Notes under the pieces: model-generated
Databases searched by the model: none
The model's input: only the letters and a program-made list of their open reading frames with translations
What the model was told of the DNA's origin: nothing
Shown: positions 9,756 through 17,359 of the stretch, one piece after another
How positions within the stretch are numbered: position 1 is the first letter of the stretch
How the letters are laid out: every line of letters starts with the position of its first letter
From: JBHELG01 sp046263195
Lineage (GTDB): Bacteria; Actinomycetota; Nitriliruptoria; Nitriliruptorales; JAHWKO01
Reading direction: 5' to 3'
Assembly (NCBI GenBank): GCA_046263195.1
Contig: JBHELG010000017.1
Location: 1-39,582 of the forward strand
Length of the DNA stretch: 39,582 nt
Position numbers and translations under genes: made by a program

Positions 9756-10262
9756 ATGAGTCGCGACCCCACCTGCCTCTTCCGGTGCGACCCCGAACTC
9801 CTGCTGGCTCTCGAGGTCGCATTCGGACCTCCGATCGACTCATATCTCATGGGCTGGCAGGTCTGGATCGAGCCGGCCGAGCTGCCCGGCCGGTCTCAAC
9901 CCGTCGAGCTCGAGTACCGTCTCCACCCACCCCCCGACTTTCGCCAGCCCGCTGGGCTGTCGCATCACGACCTGTGGGAGGCCGTCATCGAGCAGATGGT
10001 CGCCGGTAGGAAGCGCCTGCGGCTCGGGGAGGAGGAGCGCAGCCTCGAAGAGGTGTGGGTCCTGCTCGAGGTCTACCCGGCCTTCGAAGACAGCCCCACG
10101 CCAGAGGAGGTGCGAACAGCTGCCGAGGCGGTACTGGAGCGCAAGGCTATCGCGGCGGGCTACGTGGATCACGAGCGGCTCGGCGCTCAGTGGAAACGGT
10201 CGAAGGGCGGTTTCGACCTGCCCGGGGCACTCCTGGCGGAGCTCGGTGCACGACACGAGTGA
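9756..10262 (+). CDS. Unknown 168-residue soluble protein
   Basis: No family recognised. The protein is acidic to neutral, has no signal or membrane segment, and is rich in Glu/Leu helices (for example LWEAVIEQMVAGRKRLRLGEEERSLEEVW and a later PTPEEVRTAAEAVLERKAIAAG). Coding potential is supported by strong GC bias at third positions along the whole frame and by its position exactly between the prmA start region and the convergent antiporter operon. The ATG has no Shine-Dalgarno; TAGCGA lies eight bases upstream, close to but not matching the TAnnnT spacing seen at other leaderless starts here. Confidence 0.65.
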   Translation: MSRDPTCLFRCDPELLLALEVAFGPPIDSYLMGWQVWIEPAELPGRSQPVELEYRLHPPPDFRQPAGLSHHDLWEAVIEQMVAGRKRLRLGEEERSLEEVWVLLEVYPAFEDSPTPEEVRTAAEAVLERKAIAAGYVDHERLGAQWKRSKGGFDLPGALLAELGARHE

Positions 10263-10320
10263 TCGCGACTATGTGCGACCTATGCAACCGAACGAGGGTC
10301 GCGCACAGGCACGGCCTCGA

Positions 10321-10337
10321 CCAGACGTATCGTCTGG
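10321..10337. terminator. Perfect inverted repeat between convergent genes
   Basis: CCAGACG-TAT-CGTCTGG is a perfect seven-base-pair hairpin with a three-base loop. It sits in the 99-base gap between the stop of the unknown gene (10262, plus) and the stop of the antiporter operon (10362, minus), the expected place for a bidirectional terminator. No T-tract follows on either side. A protein-binding palindrome is the alternative. Confidence 0.45.
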
Positions 10338-10361
10338 AAGCGGACTTGACAGCCCCTCTGG

Positions 10362-10595
10362 TCAGCGTAGCGCAACCACGAAAAGTGCCCCGAAGGCGGC
10401 GATCCCCGCGCTCAACCAGGCCACGTAATCGCCGACGTGGCCGCTGTGAATCCCTCTCAGCACCCGGAGTGGGGGCATGCAGAGCCCGGCTGTACGGCGC
10501 CGCAGCCCGCCGGGGGCACGGCGATAGAACAGGCCCAGTAGACCGGCGGCGATTGCGCCCACGGCCCCGGCGAGCCCTACGAGCGTGCCCTTCAA
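10362..10595 (-). CDS. C-terminal membrane segment of Mrp/Mbh antiporter D subunit, separated by an in-frame TGA
   Basis: Seventy-seven residues with two membrane segments and the stretch LRVLRGIHSGHVGDYVAWL, which resembles the C-terminal end of MrpD/NuoL-type antiporter subunits. It lies in exactly the same reading frame as the D subunit upstream; only a TGA (10602-10604) and two sense codons intervene. If it is a separate gene, its start would be TTG at 10595, with no clear ribosome site. The alternatives are a nonsense mutation or sequence error in a single longer mrpD, or stop-codon readthrough. Confidence 0.6.
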   Translation of the reverse strand: MKGTLVGLAGAVGAIAAGLLGLFYRRAPGGLRRRTAGLCMPPLRVLRGIHSGHVGDYVAWLSAGIAAFGALFVVALR

Positions 10596-10601
10596 GTTGA
10601 A

Positions 10602-12182
10602 TCAAGCTTCGGTCTCGTGGTCGGGCAGCGGCCTCGCCTCCCCTCTGAGAACGGCGCCGACGTACGCCTCCCGATCCACGAAGCGCTCGGACGACAGCTC
10701 CGCCCCGTGAACCAACGGGCTGGCGAGACCCAGCGCGAGCGCGACGGCCACGAGCAGGACAGCTGGCGTGATCATGACGAAGGGCGTGCGCTGACGCTCA
10801 CCGGCGGTCTCCGGTCCCTCGTCCTCCGGTATAGCCGGCTCCTCCTCCCCTCCCCAACCGGCGAACACCCGCCCGGCCGCCCGCAGCACCGCCCCGGCGC
10901 TGACCGCCGAGGCGAGGATGAACACCGCGGTCAGCCACCCCAACCCCATATGCGAGGCCGACTCCTCCATCAGCTGCTTGCCGAGTGCCGTGCCGAACGG
11001 CGGCATCCCGGCGAGGGCGAGTGCGGAGATGGCGAACACGAATCCGGTGGCCGGCTCCCGAATGCCTCGTGCCTTGAGGACAACCTCGTCGACGCTTTCG
11101 TGGCGGTGCAGGAGGATTCCGGTACAGATGAACAGGGCGCCCTTCACGGCCCCGTGGGCGAGCACGTAGAGGCCGGCCCCGGCGAGGCCGCTGGGGAGGA
11201 GCAGGCCGAGGCCCAGGAGCATCAGCCCGCTGTGGCTCATGGTCGAGTAGGCCAGCAGGCGCTTCAGCTGAAACTGCGCGTAACAGAGGACCGCCCCCAG
11301 CAGGGCGGTGACGACCCCGGCCCAGATCGCAACCTCGCTCACGAAGACGTTTTCGCCGAACACTCCCGCGAACACCGTCCAGTAGATACGCACCCAGGCG
11401 TAGAGACCGAGCTCCACCATGACCCCCGACAGCACGATGCAAAAAGGCGTGGGAGCGACGGCGTGCGCGTCCGGAAGCCAGAAGTGGAACGGCACGAGCG
11501 CGGCCTTCACGAAAAACCCGACCGTGATCAGGACGAAAGCGGTGATGACGAGCCCATCCGCAGGGCCGGCGGTCAGCGCCTGCCCGGCCTGGGCCATGTT
11601 CAAAGTCCCGGTGCGGGCATACACCAGGGCGATTCCGAGCAGGACGAGGAAGGCTCCGATGGTGTTCGTCACCGCGAAGTTCAGTGCGCCCTGGAGCGGC
11701 CCCTCCCCCTCGACCTTGTAACCGGTCAGCGCATAGGCGGCGACACTCATGAGCCCGAAGAAGGCGAAGAGGTTGAACAGGTCGCCCGTGAGCGAGAACC
11801 CCACGGTCCCGGCGAGGAAGCTCAGCATCAGGACGTGGTAGAGGGTCCCGACCGCCTCGAAGTAACGCCAGGAGAAGAGCAGAGCGGCGGTCGTGAGCAG
11901 CGCGGCGAGCGTGGCGATGCCGGCGCCGATGGGGTCGACGGCGAGGGCGATCCCGACCGCGAGCCCGTTGCGTGGTTGCCAGCCCCCCAACCATGCCACC
12001 ACCGGCTGGTTGGCAGACGCCACGACGAGGATCGCGCAGCCCAGCGTCACCGCGGCAGCGGTGGCGGTCGCAAGGCTGTCGGTCAGGACGCGTCGGGGGA
12101 AGAGGGGGTTCAACACCATAAGCAGGGCGGCGACGAGCAGCGGTACGGCGATGATGAGCGAGGCGAGCGCGGGCATGCTCAT
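10602..12182 (-). CDS. mnhD: Mrp/Mbh-type Na+/H+ antiporter subunit D (NuoN/NuoM-like)
   Basis: The 526-residue polytopic protein belongs to the proton-conducting antiporter family shared with complex I and is the only NuoL/M/N-like subunit in the operon. Visible landmarks are GDLFNLFAFFGLMSVAAYALTGYK (including the conserved FNLF-type region), FFVKAALVPFHFWLPDAHAVAPTP with the key Lys, and LLAYSTMSHSGLMLLG. About fourteen membrane segments are predicted. The frame ends at a TGA with a hydrophilic GEARPLPDHETEA tail, but the C-terminal helices expected in the family follow in frame after that stop. It lies 33 bases downstream of mnhC. It should be a core ion-translocating subunit in the cytoplasmic membrane. 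Confidence 0.88.
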   Translation of the reverse strand: MSMPALASLIIAVPLLVAALLMVLNPLFPRRVLTDSLATATAAAVTLGCAILVVASANQPVVAWLGGWQPRNGLAVGIALAVDPIGAGIATLAALLTTAALLFSWRYFEAVGTLYHVLMLSFLAGTVGFSLTGDLFNLFAFFGLMSVAAYALTGYKVEGEGPLQGALNFAVTNTIGAFLVLLGIALVYARTGTLNMAQAGQALTAGPADGLVITAFVLITVGFFVKAALVPFHFWLPDAHAVAPTPFCIVLSGVMVELGLYAWVRIYWTVFAGVFGENVFVSEVAIWAGVVTALLGAVLCYAQFQLKRLLAYSTMSHSGLMLLGLGLLLPSGLAGAGLYVLAHGAVKGALFICTGILLHRHESVDEVVLKARGIREPATGFVFAISALALAGMPPFGTALGKQLMEESASHMGLGWLTAVFILASAVSAGAVLRAAGRVFAGWGGEEEPAIPEDEGPETAGERQRTPFVMITPAVLLVAVALALGLASPLVHGAELSSERFVDREAYVGAVLRGEARPLPDHETEA

Positions 12183-12215
12183 CCAGGGAGGGCCGAGCTG
12201 AGGAGTTGATTCATG

Positions 12216-12563
12216 TCAGCCCCGCATCGCCTGCATGTCGTCAGGGTTGAGTGAACCCGTGCGCTTGTGCGCCTGGACCGCGAGTGCGAGCAGCAGGGCG
12301 GTCACCGTCGCGGCGACCACGATGTCGGTGAGGATGAGCGCCTGCATGACCGGGTCGACGGTAGGGATGCTGCCAGGAGGGAAGTCCTTGAAGATCGGGG
12401 CACTCCCGTTGTTGCGGAACCCGATCGCCAGCAGCAGGACGTAGGCCGACGACTGCAGCACCGACAGGCAAGCGACGAGGTGGACGAGGTTGCGGCTAGT
12501 CGCAATGCCGTAGAGGCCTATCACCAGCAGCCATCCGGCCACTCCCCATGCGAGGACGCTCAT
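12216..12563 (-). CDS. mnhC: Mrp/Mbh-type antiporter subunit C (NuoK-like)
   Basis: A 115-residue NuoK-like protein with three membrane helices. The pattern LVIGLYGIATSRNLVHLVACLSVLQSSAYVLLLAIG is the first two helices, and DPVMQALILTDIVVAATVTALLLAL is the third, with the conserved ALVLTAIVI-type segment appearing as ALILTDIVV. Its ATG overlaps the stop of the upstream MbhE-MrpB gene by four bases. Confidence 0.9.
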   Translation of the reverse strand: MSVLAWGVAGWLLVIGLYGIATSRNLVHLVACLSVLQSSAYVLLLAIGFRNNGSAPIFKDFPPGSIPTVDPVMQALILTDIVVAATVTALLLALAVQAHKRTGSLNPDDMQAMRG

Positions 12564-13321
12564 CGCTCACCCCCGCTGCGGATGAGCAGGGCCTGCTCGA
12601 GGAACTGGTCGATGATGATGATGAAACCCGCCCCCACCTCCACTCCCACGACGACGTTGAGCACCACGATTGTCCCTGACGAGACGATGTTGCCGGTCGT
12701 GCCGTGAGGCAGGAAGTTGGCAAGGAACGCCCCGCCTGCGACCATCCCGACCACGCCGACGAGGGGGTACAGGCCCGCCGTGGCCGCCTCGATCTGTTCC
12801 ATGGCGTCGAGGGACGTCATCCGTGCGAACATCTGGTAGCGGCCGGCCACGTAGAGGACCAGCAGCGACGTGGAGAACATGACCCCGACCTGGAACCCGC
12901 CGCCCGCGGTCAAGGCACCAGTAGCCAGGATGTAGGCGCCGATCAACAGGCTCGAGCCTGCCAGCAGGATGCTGATGACGACGACGGTAGCGGGGGTTGC
13001 AGGGGGGGCCCGACCCCGCGCCGCGTCCTCCGGCGGCTCTTCGCGCTCCTCCCGCAGCTCGCGCAGGAGCAGCGACACCCCGGCGACAGCGGCGAAGAGG
13101 ATGAACTCCTCGACCATCGTGTCCGCGCCGCGGTAATCGAAGTTCACCGCCGAGACCATGTTCGTGGCGTTCGTGTCCGACACACCGGCCTGGTTGAGCA
13201 CGTCGCCGAGGAACGGGGGGTGCTCGCCGAACGGGGGCATGGGAGCGAACCCCCAGGCCAGAAGGGCGGCGGTACCGGCCAGGCCTGCCAGCAACAGCCA
13301 CAGCCGAAACTGCCGACTCAA
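12560..13321 (-). CDS. mnhB: Fused MbhE-like plus MrpB-like antiporter subunit
   Basis: A 253-residue fusion. Residues 1 to about 95 resemble MbhE (the C-terminal end of MrpA): a first helix, then FGEHPPFLGDVLNQ, TNMVSAVNFDYRGADTMVEE and FILFAAVAGVSLLL. A charged linker rich in Arg/Glu/Pro follows. Residues about 107-253 are MrpB, with GAYILATGALTAGGGFQVG and the final VEVGAGFIIIIDQFLEQ region. The start is TTG, overlapping the previous stop as TTGA. In canonical Mrp systems the MbhE part is fused to MrpA, so its fusion to MrpB here marks a different arrangement. Confidence 0.85.
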   Translation of the reverse strand: MSRQFRLWLLLAGLAGTAALLAWGFAPMPPFGEHPPFLGDVLNQAGVSDTNATNMVSAVNFDYRGADTMVEEFILFAAVAGVSLLLRELREEREEPPEDAARGRAPPATPATVVVISILLAGSSLLIGAYILATGALTAGGGFQVGVMFSTSLLVLYVAGRYQMFARMTSLDAMEQIEAATAGLYPLVGVVGMVAGGAFLANFLPHGTTGNIVSSGTIVVLNVVVGVEVGAGFIIIIDQFLEQALLIRSGGER

Positions 13322-13557
13322 TCCACTCCTCCGCGGATCTTCGCGAGCGCGAAGAGGATCATGAGCGGGGTGGCGACGGTGGCGACGACGATCTGTGAGA
13401 GGGCGACGTCGGGCGCCTGGAGCAGCAGGAAGAGCAAACCGAGCAGGATGCCGTAGAGCCCGAGGGCGACGGCCTGGTTGAGCGGGTCCCGCGTGAACAC
13501 CACACCTGCCCCCGCGAGGGCGACGAACAGAAAGGTGATGGCCAGCAGCAGGTTCAT
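13318..13557 (-). CDS. MbhD-like subunit (DUF4040)
   Basis: Seventy-nine residues, three membrane helices: MNLLLAITFLFVALAGAGVVF, LNQAVALGLYGILLGLLFLLL and the conserved QAPDVALSQIVV segment, which is the DUF4040/MbhD hallmark and corresponds to a C-terminal helix set of MrpA. The start at 13557 has AAGGGTG six bases upstream; the longer open frame (to 13749) is an artefact running through mnhG. The stop overlaps the MbhE-MrpB start. Confidence 0.87.
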   Translation of the reverse strand: MNLLLAITFLFVALAGAGVVFTRDPLNQAVALGLYGILLGLLFLLLQAPDVALSQIVVATVATPLMILFALAKIRGGVD

Positions 13558-13561
13558 GGCG

Positions 13562-14008
13562 TCACCCTTGCGATTCTTCGTTCTCACCTCTGCCACGGCC
13601 CGGCACGATCTTCGAGAGGAGCCGCCATGCCACCGCCTGGTGGTCGGGGCGCCCCCGCTCGGGAGAAGCCGGGTTCGTGTGGGGCCGCGGCTCGTGCACC
13701 TCCTCGGGCAAGATCCGCCACTCCCCGTGGCGCCGAATGCGCACCGCACGAGCGGTGGCGTGCGAGAGGATGGGGCCGGAGATGATCATCATGACCAGCA
13801 GCAGGATCGTCTTGAGCGTCGCGTTGCTGAACGGCTTGCCGACGGCGACCGCGAGCGCGATGAGTCCCGTGGAAAGGGTGTTGGCCGAGGTGATGAAGTG
13901 GAGCCGGTCGAAGGCGTCGTCCAGCGCCAGCACGCCGATGCAGCAGATCAGCGCGATCCCCACTCCCCCCGTGAGCAGCACGGCTGCGACGAGCTGACGG
14001 ATGCTCAC
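13562..14008 (-). CDS. mnhG: Mrp/Mbh-type antiporter subunit G
   Basis: A 148-residue small subunit with three helices at the N-terminal two thirds: VAAVLLTGGVGIALICCIGVL, then the family signature DAFDRLHFITSANTLSTGLI and LKTILLLVMMIISGPILSHATARA. The last 50 residues form a hydrophilic Arg/Glu/Pro tail, longer than in typical MrpG (about 100-120 residues). The GTG start overlaps the mnhF stop (GTGA). The long N-terminal frame extension to 14380 overlaps mnhF and is rejected. Confidence 0.87.
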   Translation of the reverse strand: MSIRQLVAAVLLTGGVGIALICCIGVLALDDAFDRLHFITSANTLSTGLIALAVAVGKPFSNATLKTILLLVMMIISGPILSHATARAVRIRRHGEWRILPEEVHEPRPHTNPASPERGRPDHQAVAWRLLSKIVPGRGRGENEESQG

Positions 14009-14256
14009 AGCCAGCGCTCCAGGAAGCGGGCGAACACGAGACCGCCGACGAAGGCGACGAACGCGAGCACGATTGCGACGTCCACGTTCGTGGTTACGGC
14101 CGACTCCACGGCCACGAGCAGCACGATGAGGACCGAGACGACTCCCGCGAGCTCGAGCGCGACGAGCCGCGCACCGATCTCGCCCCTGAGGCAGGCGATA
14201 CCGCACGGGACGAGCCCGAGGAGCAGCGCGGCCGCCGCCATCAGCCACATACTCAT
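14005..14256 (-). CDS. mnhF: Mrp/Mbh-type antiporter subunit F
   Basis: Eighty-three residues with three membrane helices and the MrpF-like central segment RGEIGARLVALELAGVVSVLIVLL and TTNVDVAIVLAFVAFVGGLVFARFLE, with the conserved Asp in the third helix. The ATG overlaps the mnhE stop, and the stop overlaps the mnhG start. Accessory subunit of the antiporter in the cytoplasmic membrane. Confidence 0.85.
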   Translation of the reverse strand: MSMWLMAAAALLLGLVPCGIACLRGEIGARLVALELAGVVSVLIVLLVAVESAVTTNVDVAIVLAFVAFVGGLVFARFLERWL

Positions 14257-14750
14257 TGGGTCGTCCAGCGCGTGAGTGACGCCACCTGGTCCTCTTCTGG
14301 GGACAGTACGTGGATGAGGACCAGCTTGGACTGGGGGTCGAAGTCGACAAGGACGGTGTTGGGAACGCTCTGGATGGCAACGGCCATGAGCGTCTGGCGC
14401 CCCGCCGTCTGGTTCGGCTCAGGTGGCAGATCGACGGGCACGGCGAAGAACCTTCCCTTCACGCGTTCGACGCCGGCGAGGTGGCGAAAGAGGGCCATGA
14501 AGACGATCGCGGTCCCGTGGAACACGGCGGGGACGACCATCGCGGCGTAGCGGAGGATGAGCCCGTGCTCCCACAGCGGGGGGCGGACCTCCCCCCGTGC
14601 CACGGCCAACTCGGCCAAGGTGGCCGCCAGAGCAGCGATGGACGCCCCCACGACGTGGCCGGCAACCTCCGAGGAGTTGAAGAGCACGACCCACATGAGA
14701 TAGAAGAAGACGAACCAGCCGACCCAGCGGACCTTCTGTGCCCGCTTCAC
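14253..14750 (-). CDS. mnhE: Mrp/Mbh-type antiporter subunit E
   Basis: About 165 residues from GTG 14750, which follows GGGGAG by six bases and gives the usual MrpE length (about 160). The protein opens with a helix FVFFYLMWVVLFNS, a second LAATLAEL region and the soluble C-terminal domain with AIQSVPNTVLVDFDPQSKLVLIHVL, a variant of the MrpE SITLTPGT...D motif. A longer frame to ATG 14861 is open, but its extra 37 residues are basic and unlike the family. The stop overlaps mnhF. First of the Mrp-type genes, 113 bases after the NhaP-like gene. Confidence 0.82.
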   Translation of the reverse strand: MKRAQKVRWVGWFVFFYLMWVVLFNSSEVAGHVVGASIAALAATLAELAVARGEVRPPLWEHGLILRYAAMVVPAVFHGTAIVFMALFRHLAGVERVKGRFFAVPVDLPPEPNQTAGRQTLMAVAIQSVPNTVLVDFDPQSKLVLIHVLSPEEDQVASLTRWTTQ

Positions 14751-14863
14751 CCGCCGCTCCCCGTCGAGGCCACCCCGCCCGTCGCCAGAGAGCCTAGGCC
14801 GGGGCACATTGCGTAACCCGGCCGAAAGGTTTACCGCCATCTTCCCGCACTGCGGCGGCATCC

Positions 14864-16111
14864 TCAGCTGTCCGTCTTCGCCGCCTCCGTGCCGCTCTCG
14901 GAGGACGTGGCGTCCTCGTCATGGCTGAGCTTCTCGTAGACGCGACGACCGGGCAGGGTCGTCATTCCGTGCGACAGCGTGCTCGCCGCGATGACCATGC
15001 TTCCTGCCGCCCAGATCGTCGTGTCCTGCACACCCTTCTGCGCCATGTAGGTGAAGTAGTAGAGCGCGGCGATCCCGATCGGTCCGAACCAGCCCAGCCA
15101 GACGGCATCGCCGAACGACAGCCTCAGCGGCCTGCGGATGGCCACGATGACCGGGAGTCGACGAAGGAGCAGGACGCCGACGAGGAAGATGAGGCTGGGC
15201 CACCCCAGTCGCAGCCACGCGTCCCAGGGCAGCGCCACGCCGAACAGAGTGAAGACGGGCAATAGCAGGACCCGGTCGACGCCCTCCTCGATGTGGTGCT
15301 GGGGCATGCGCTCGTCCTCGGTGATGCCGAGGTTGTATGCGATGCCTGCCACGAACACCGCCAGGATCGAGTCGACGCGCAGGAGCTCAGCGACCCCGAG
15401 CACGAACAGGGCGAAGGTCAGCGTGAACAGCGGGAAGGTGGTCTCGTGGTGGTACTCCAGCCGCCGCACATGCCGCAGCGTCACGGCTGCTCCGGTCCCG
15501 AGCCCAGCCCCCAGCGCCGTCCCCCCGACCACACTGGCCAGACCGTGGAGCAGCCAGTATCCCCCCGGGCGGTCGGTCGCCAGGACGAAGCCGGCCATGA
15601 CCAGCACCATGGCGAGCCCATCGTTGGCGCCCGATTCCAGCGAGAGCAGCTGGCGGGCTCGGCCAGGCAGCGCTTCCTCGGCCAGAGGCCCGGTCACGAC
15701 GCTCGAGGCCAGCACCGGGTCGGTGGGCGACAGCATGCTGCCGAGCAGCACGGCGTGGGCCAGCGGCAGCGCGAGCAGCCAGAAAGCCAGCGCGCTCGAG
15801 ACCAGGGCCATGACCGGCATGGCCACGGCGAGCAGCAACGCCACGCTCCAGGCGCGCTCGCGGACTACTTCCTTCGGGTAGCGCAGCCCCACCGTCATGA
15901 GGGTGAAGGCCAACAGGACACGGCTTAGCTCGAACAGCAGGGGTTGCGGTTCCCGCGGCATCTGGAGCACACCTAGGACCTCTGGTCCCAGCACGACACC
16001 GACCACGAGGGACAGCAGCGCCTCGGAGACGGGGAGCTCATCGAGCCGCCGGGAGATGAAGCCGATCACGACCGCCACGGCGGACACAGCTACGAGGTAA
16101 CGAACGAACAC
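14864..16111 (-). CDS. Na+(K+)/H+ antiporter, CPA1 / NhaP family
   Basis: A 415-residue monovalent cation:proton antiporter with about twelve membrane segments. CPA1 landmarks are GVVLGPEVLG near the N-terminus, GSMLSPTDPVLASSVV, and LSLESGANDGLAMVLV with the Asn-Asp pair at the ion site. The GTG start at 16111 is preceded by CCGGGGAG. It is 12 bases behind the AI-2E-type gene and ahead of the Mrp-type genes, giving a two-antiporter operon that should serve Na+/pH homeostasis. Ion preference is not decidable from the sequence. Confidence 0.87.
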   Translation of the reverse strand: MFVRYLVAVSAVAVVIGFISRRLDELPVSEALLSLVVGVVLGPEVLGVLQMPREPQPLLFELSRVLLAFTLMTVGLRYPKEVVRERAWSVALLLAVAMPVMALVSSALAFWLLALPLAHAVLLGSMLSPTDPVLASSVVTGPLAEEALPGRARQLLSLESGANDGLAMVLVMAGFVLATDRPGGYWLLHGLASVVGGTALGAGLGTGAAVTLRHVRRLEYHHETTFPLFTLTFALFVLGVAELLRVDSILAVFVAGIAYNLGITEDERMPQHHIEEGVDRVLLLPVFTLFGVALPWDAWLRLGWPSLIFLVGVLLLRRLPVIVAIRRPLRLSFGDAVWLGWFGPIGIAALYYFTYMAQKGVQDTTIWAAGSMVIAASTLSHGMTTLPGRRVYEKLSHDEDATSSESGTEAAKTDS

Positions 16112-16123
16112 GAGCTCCCCGGG

Positions 16124-17275
16124 TCAGTCCGTCGTTTCCTCGAGCAACTCGTGCGCGACGATCTCGTGCCGCTCTCCCGCGGCTGAGATGAGCGCTCCGA
16201 TGATGGCAGCGGTCGGCAGTCCCAGCAGGGCTCCGGGAGCGCCGAGCAGGGCCGCTCCGACGAGCACGGCGAGGAACGCGATGGCGGGGTGGAGCGCCAT
16301 GGTCTGGGCGGTGATTCGTGGGGCGATCAGGTAGTTCTCGACCTGCTGGTAGACGACAACGGCCACCACGACCCAGGCCGCGGCGACGGGGTCGCCCGTG
16401 GCGAGTGCGACGCCGAGTGGCAGGGCGCCAGCCAGGTAGGTCCCGACCACCGGTATGAGGCTGCTCACCACTCCGACCCAGACACCGAGCGCGAGCGGGT
16501 AGGGCAGCCCGACGACCGTGAAGGCGACCGTGTGGAACGCGGCCGACGCCACCGCGATGAGCAGCCGGCCGTACACGTATCCGCCGGTCTTCTCGATGGC
16601 CAGCTCCCAGATGGCAAGTACATCGGTCTGGCGGCTCGGATGCAGTCGAGAGGAGAGGGCACGCCGAAACCGGGGGCCATCGGCCACGAGGTAGAAGGTG
16701 ACGAGCAGAATCGTCAGGATCTGCACGACGCTGCCGAGCAGCGTCGTGCCGAAGCCGAGCAACCCACCACCGACCTGGCCGAGGAGGTCACTGTCGCTCG
16801 GAGTGGGTGCACGACGGTCAAGGTAGTCGCCGAGCCCCTGTCCGATTCCGCCAGGTAGCTCCCGAGCGCGCTCGGCGAGTCCCGCGATGAGTGTCGGGCC
16901 CTCTTCGACGAGGGTGCGGACCTGACCGATGACGAGTGGTGCCATGGCCGCGAGGAAACCGGCAGCCAGCAGCCCGACGGCAAGGAAGACAATCACCGTT
17001 GCCGGCCCGCGCCGCATCCCCTTGCGGGCGAGCGCCTGCACGGCAGGCTCCATCGCGAAGCTGAGGAACAGGCTGACCGCGACGGCGACGAGCAGGCCCT
17101 CGAGACGGGCGAGCATCGCTTCGGTGAGGTCGAGGAGCAGCATTCCGCCCCCGACCCCGAGCAGGATCGTGAGCATGAGGGGTACGTCGAGGCGGGACCT
17201 TTGCAAGCCGGCACGTCGCCTCGCGCTCTGGACGGGGGGCTGGGCCTCCGCCGTGGCGGCGCGTTCGCCGTTCAT
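16124..17275 (-). CDS. AI-2E family transporter (PerM/TqsA-like)
   Basis: A 383-residue polytopic protein. The pattern of an N-terminal pair of helices (LLVAVAVSLFLSFAMEPAVQ), a soluble-looking middle (LVEEGPTLIAGLAERARELPGG) and the conserved C-terminal VGLPYPLALGVWVGVVSSLIPVVGTYL, YQQVENYLIAPRI and PAIAFLAVLVGAALLGAPGALLGLP segments define the family. Some members export AI-2, others act as Na+/H+ antiporters in halophiles; the position directly ahead of two antiporter systems makes an ion role worth considering (inference). It begins the minus-strand operon and has a leaderless-type promoter. Confidence 0.88.
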   Translation of the reverse strand: MNGERAATAEAQPPVQSARRRAGLQRSRLDVPLMLTILLGVGGGMLLLDLTEAMLARLEGLLVAVAVSLFLSFAMEPAVQALARKGMRRGPATVIVFLAVGLLAAGFLAAMAPLVIGQVRTLVEEGPTLIAGLAERARELPGGIGQGLGDYLDRRAPTPSDSDLLGQVGGGLLGFGTTLLGSVVQILTILLVTFYLVADGPRFRRALSSRLHPSRQTDVLAIWELAIEKTGGYVYGRLLIAVASAAFHTVAFTVVGLPYPLALGVWVGVVSSLIPVVGTYLAGALPLGVALATGDPVAAAWVVVAVVVYQQVENYLIAPRITAQTMALHPAIAFLAVLVGAALLGAPGALLGLPTAAIIGALISAAGERHEIVAHELLEETTD

Positions 17276-17281
17276 GGCTGC

Positions 17282-17287
17282 AGCCTA
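17282..17287 (-). promoter_or_regulatory. -10 element for a leaderless start of the antiporter operon
   Basis: TAGGCT lies six bases before the ATG at 17275, with no Shine-Dalgarno between. Spacing places the transcription start at or next to the A of ATG. No good -35 is seen. Confidence 0.4.
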
Positions 17288-17359
17288 CGCCCTGGCAGGC
17301 CCGGCGGGCGTCTGGCCCGGCCGAGTAACCTGTGCAACCCGCCCCGCCCCAGGAGTGTC

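Noticed and set aside
10617..12209. 530-codon open frame antisense to mnhD
   Set aside because: Charged low-complexity shadow; mnhD on the minus strand has conserved membrane motifs.
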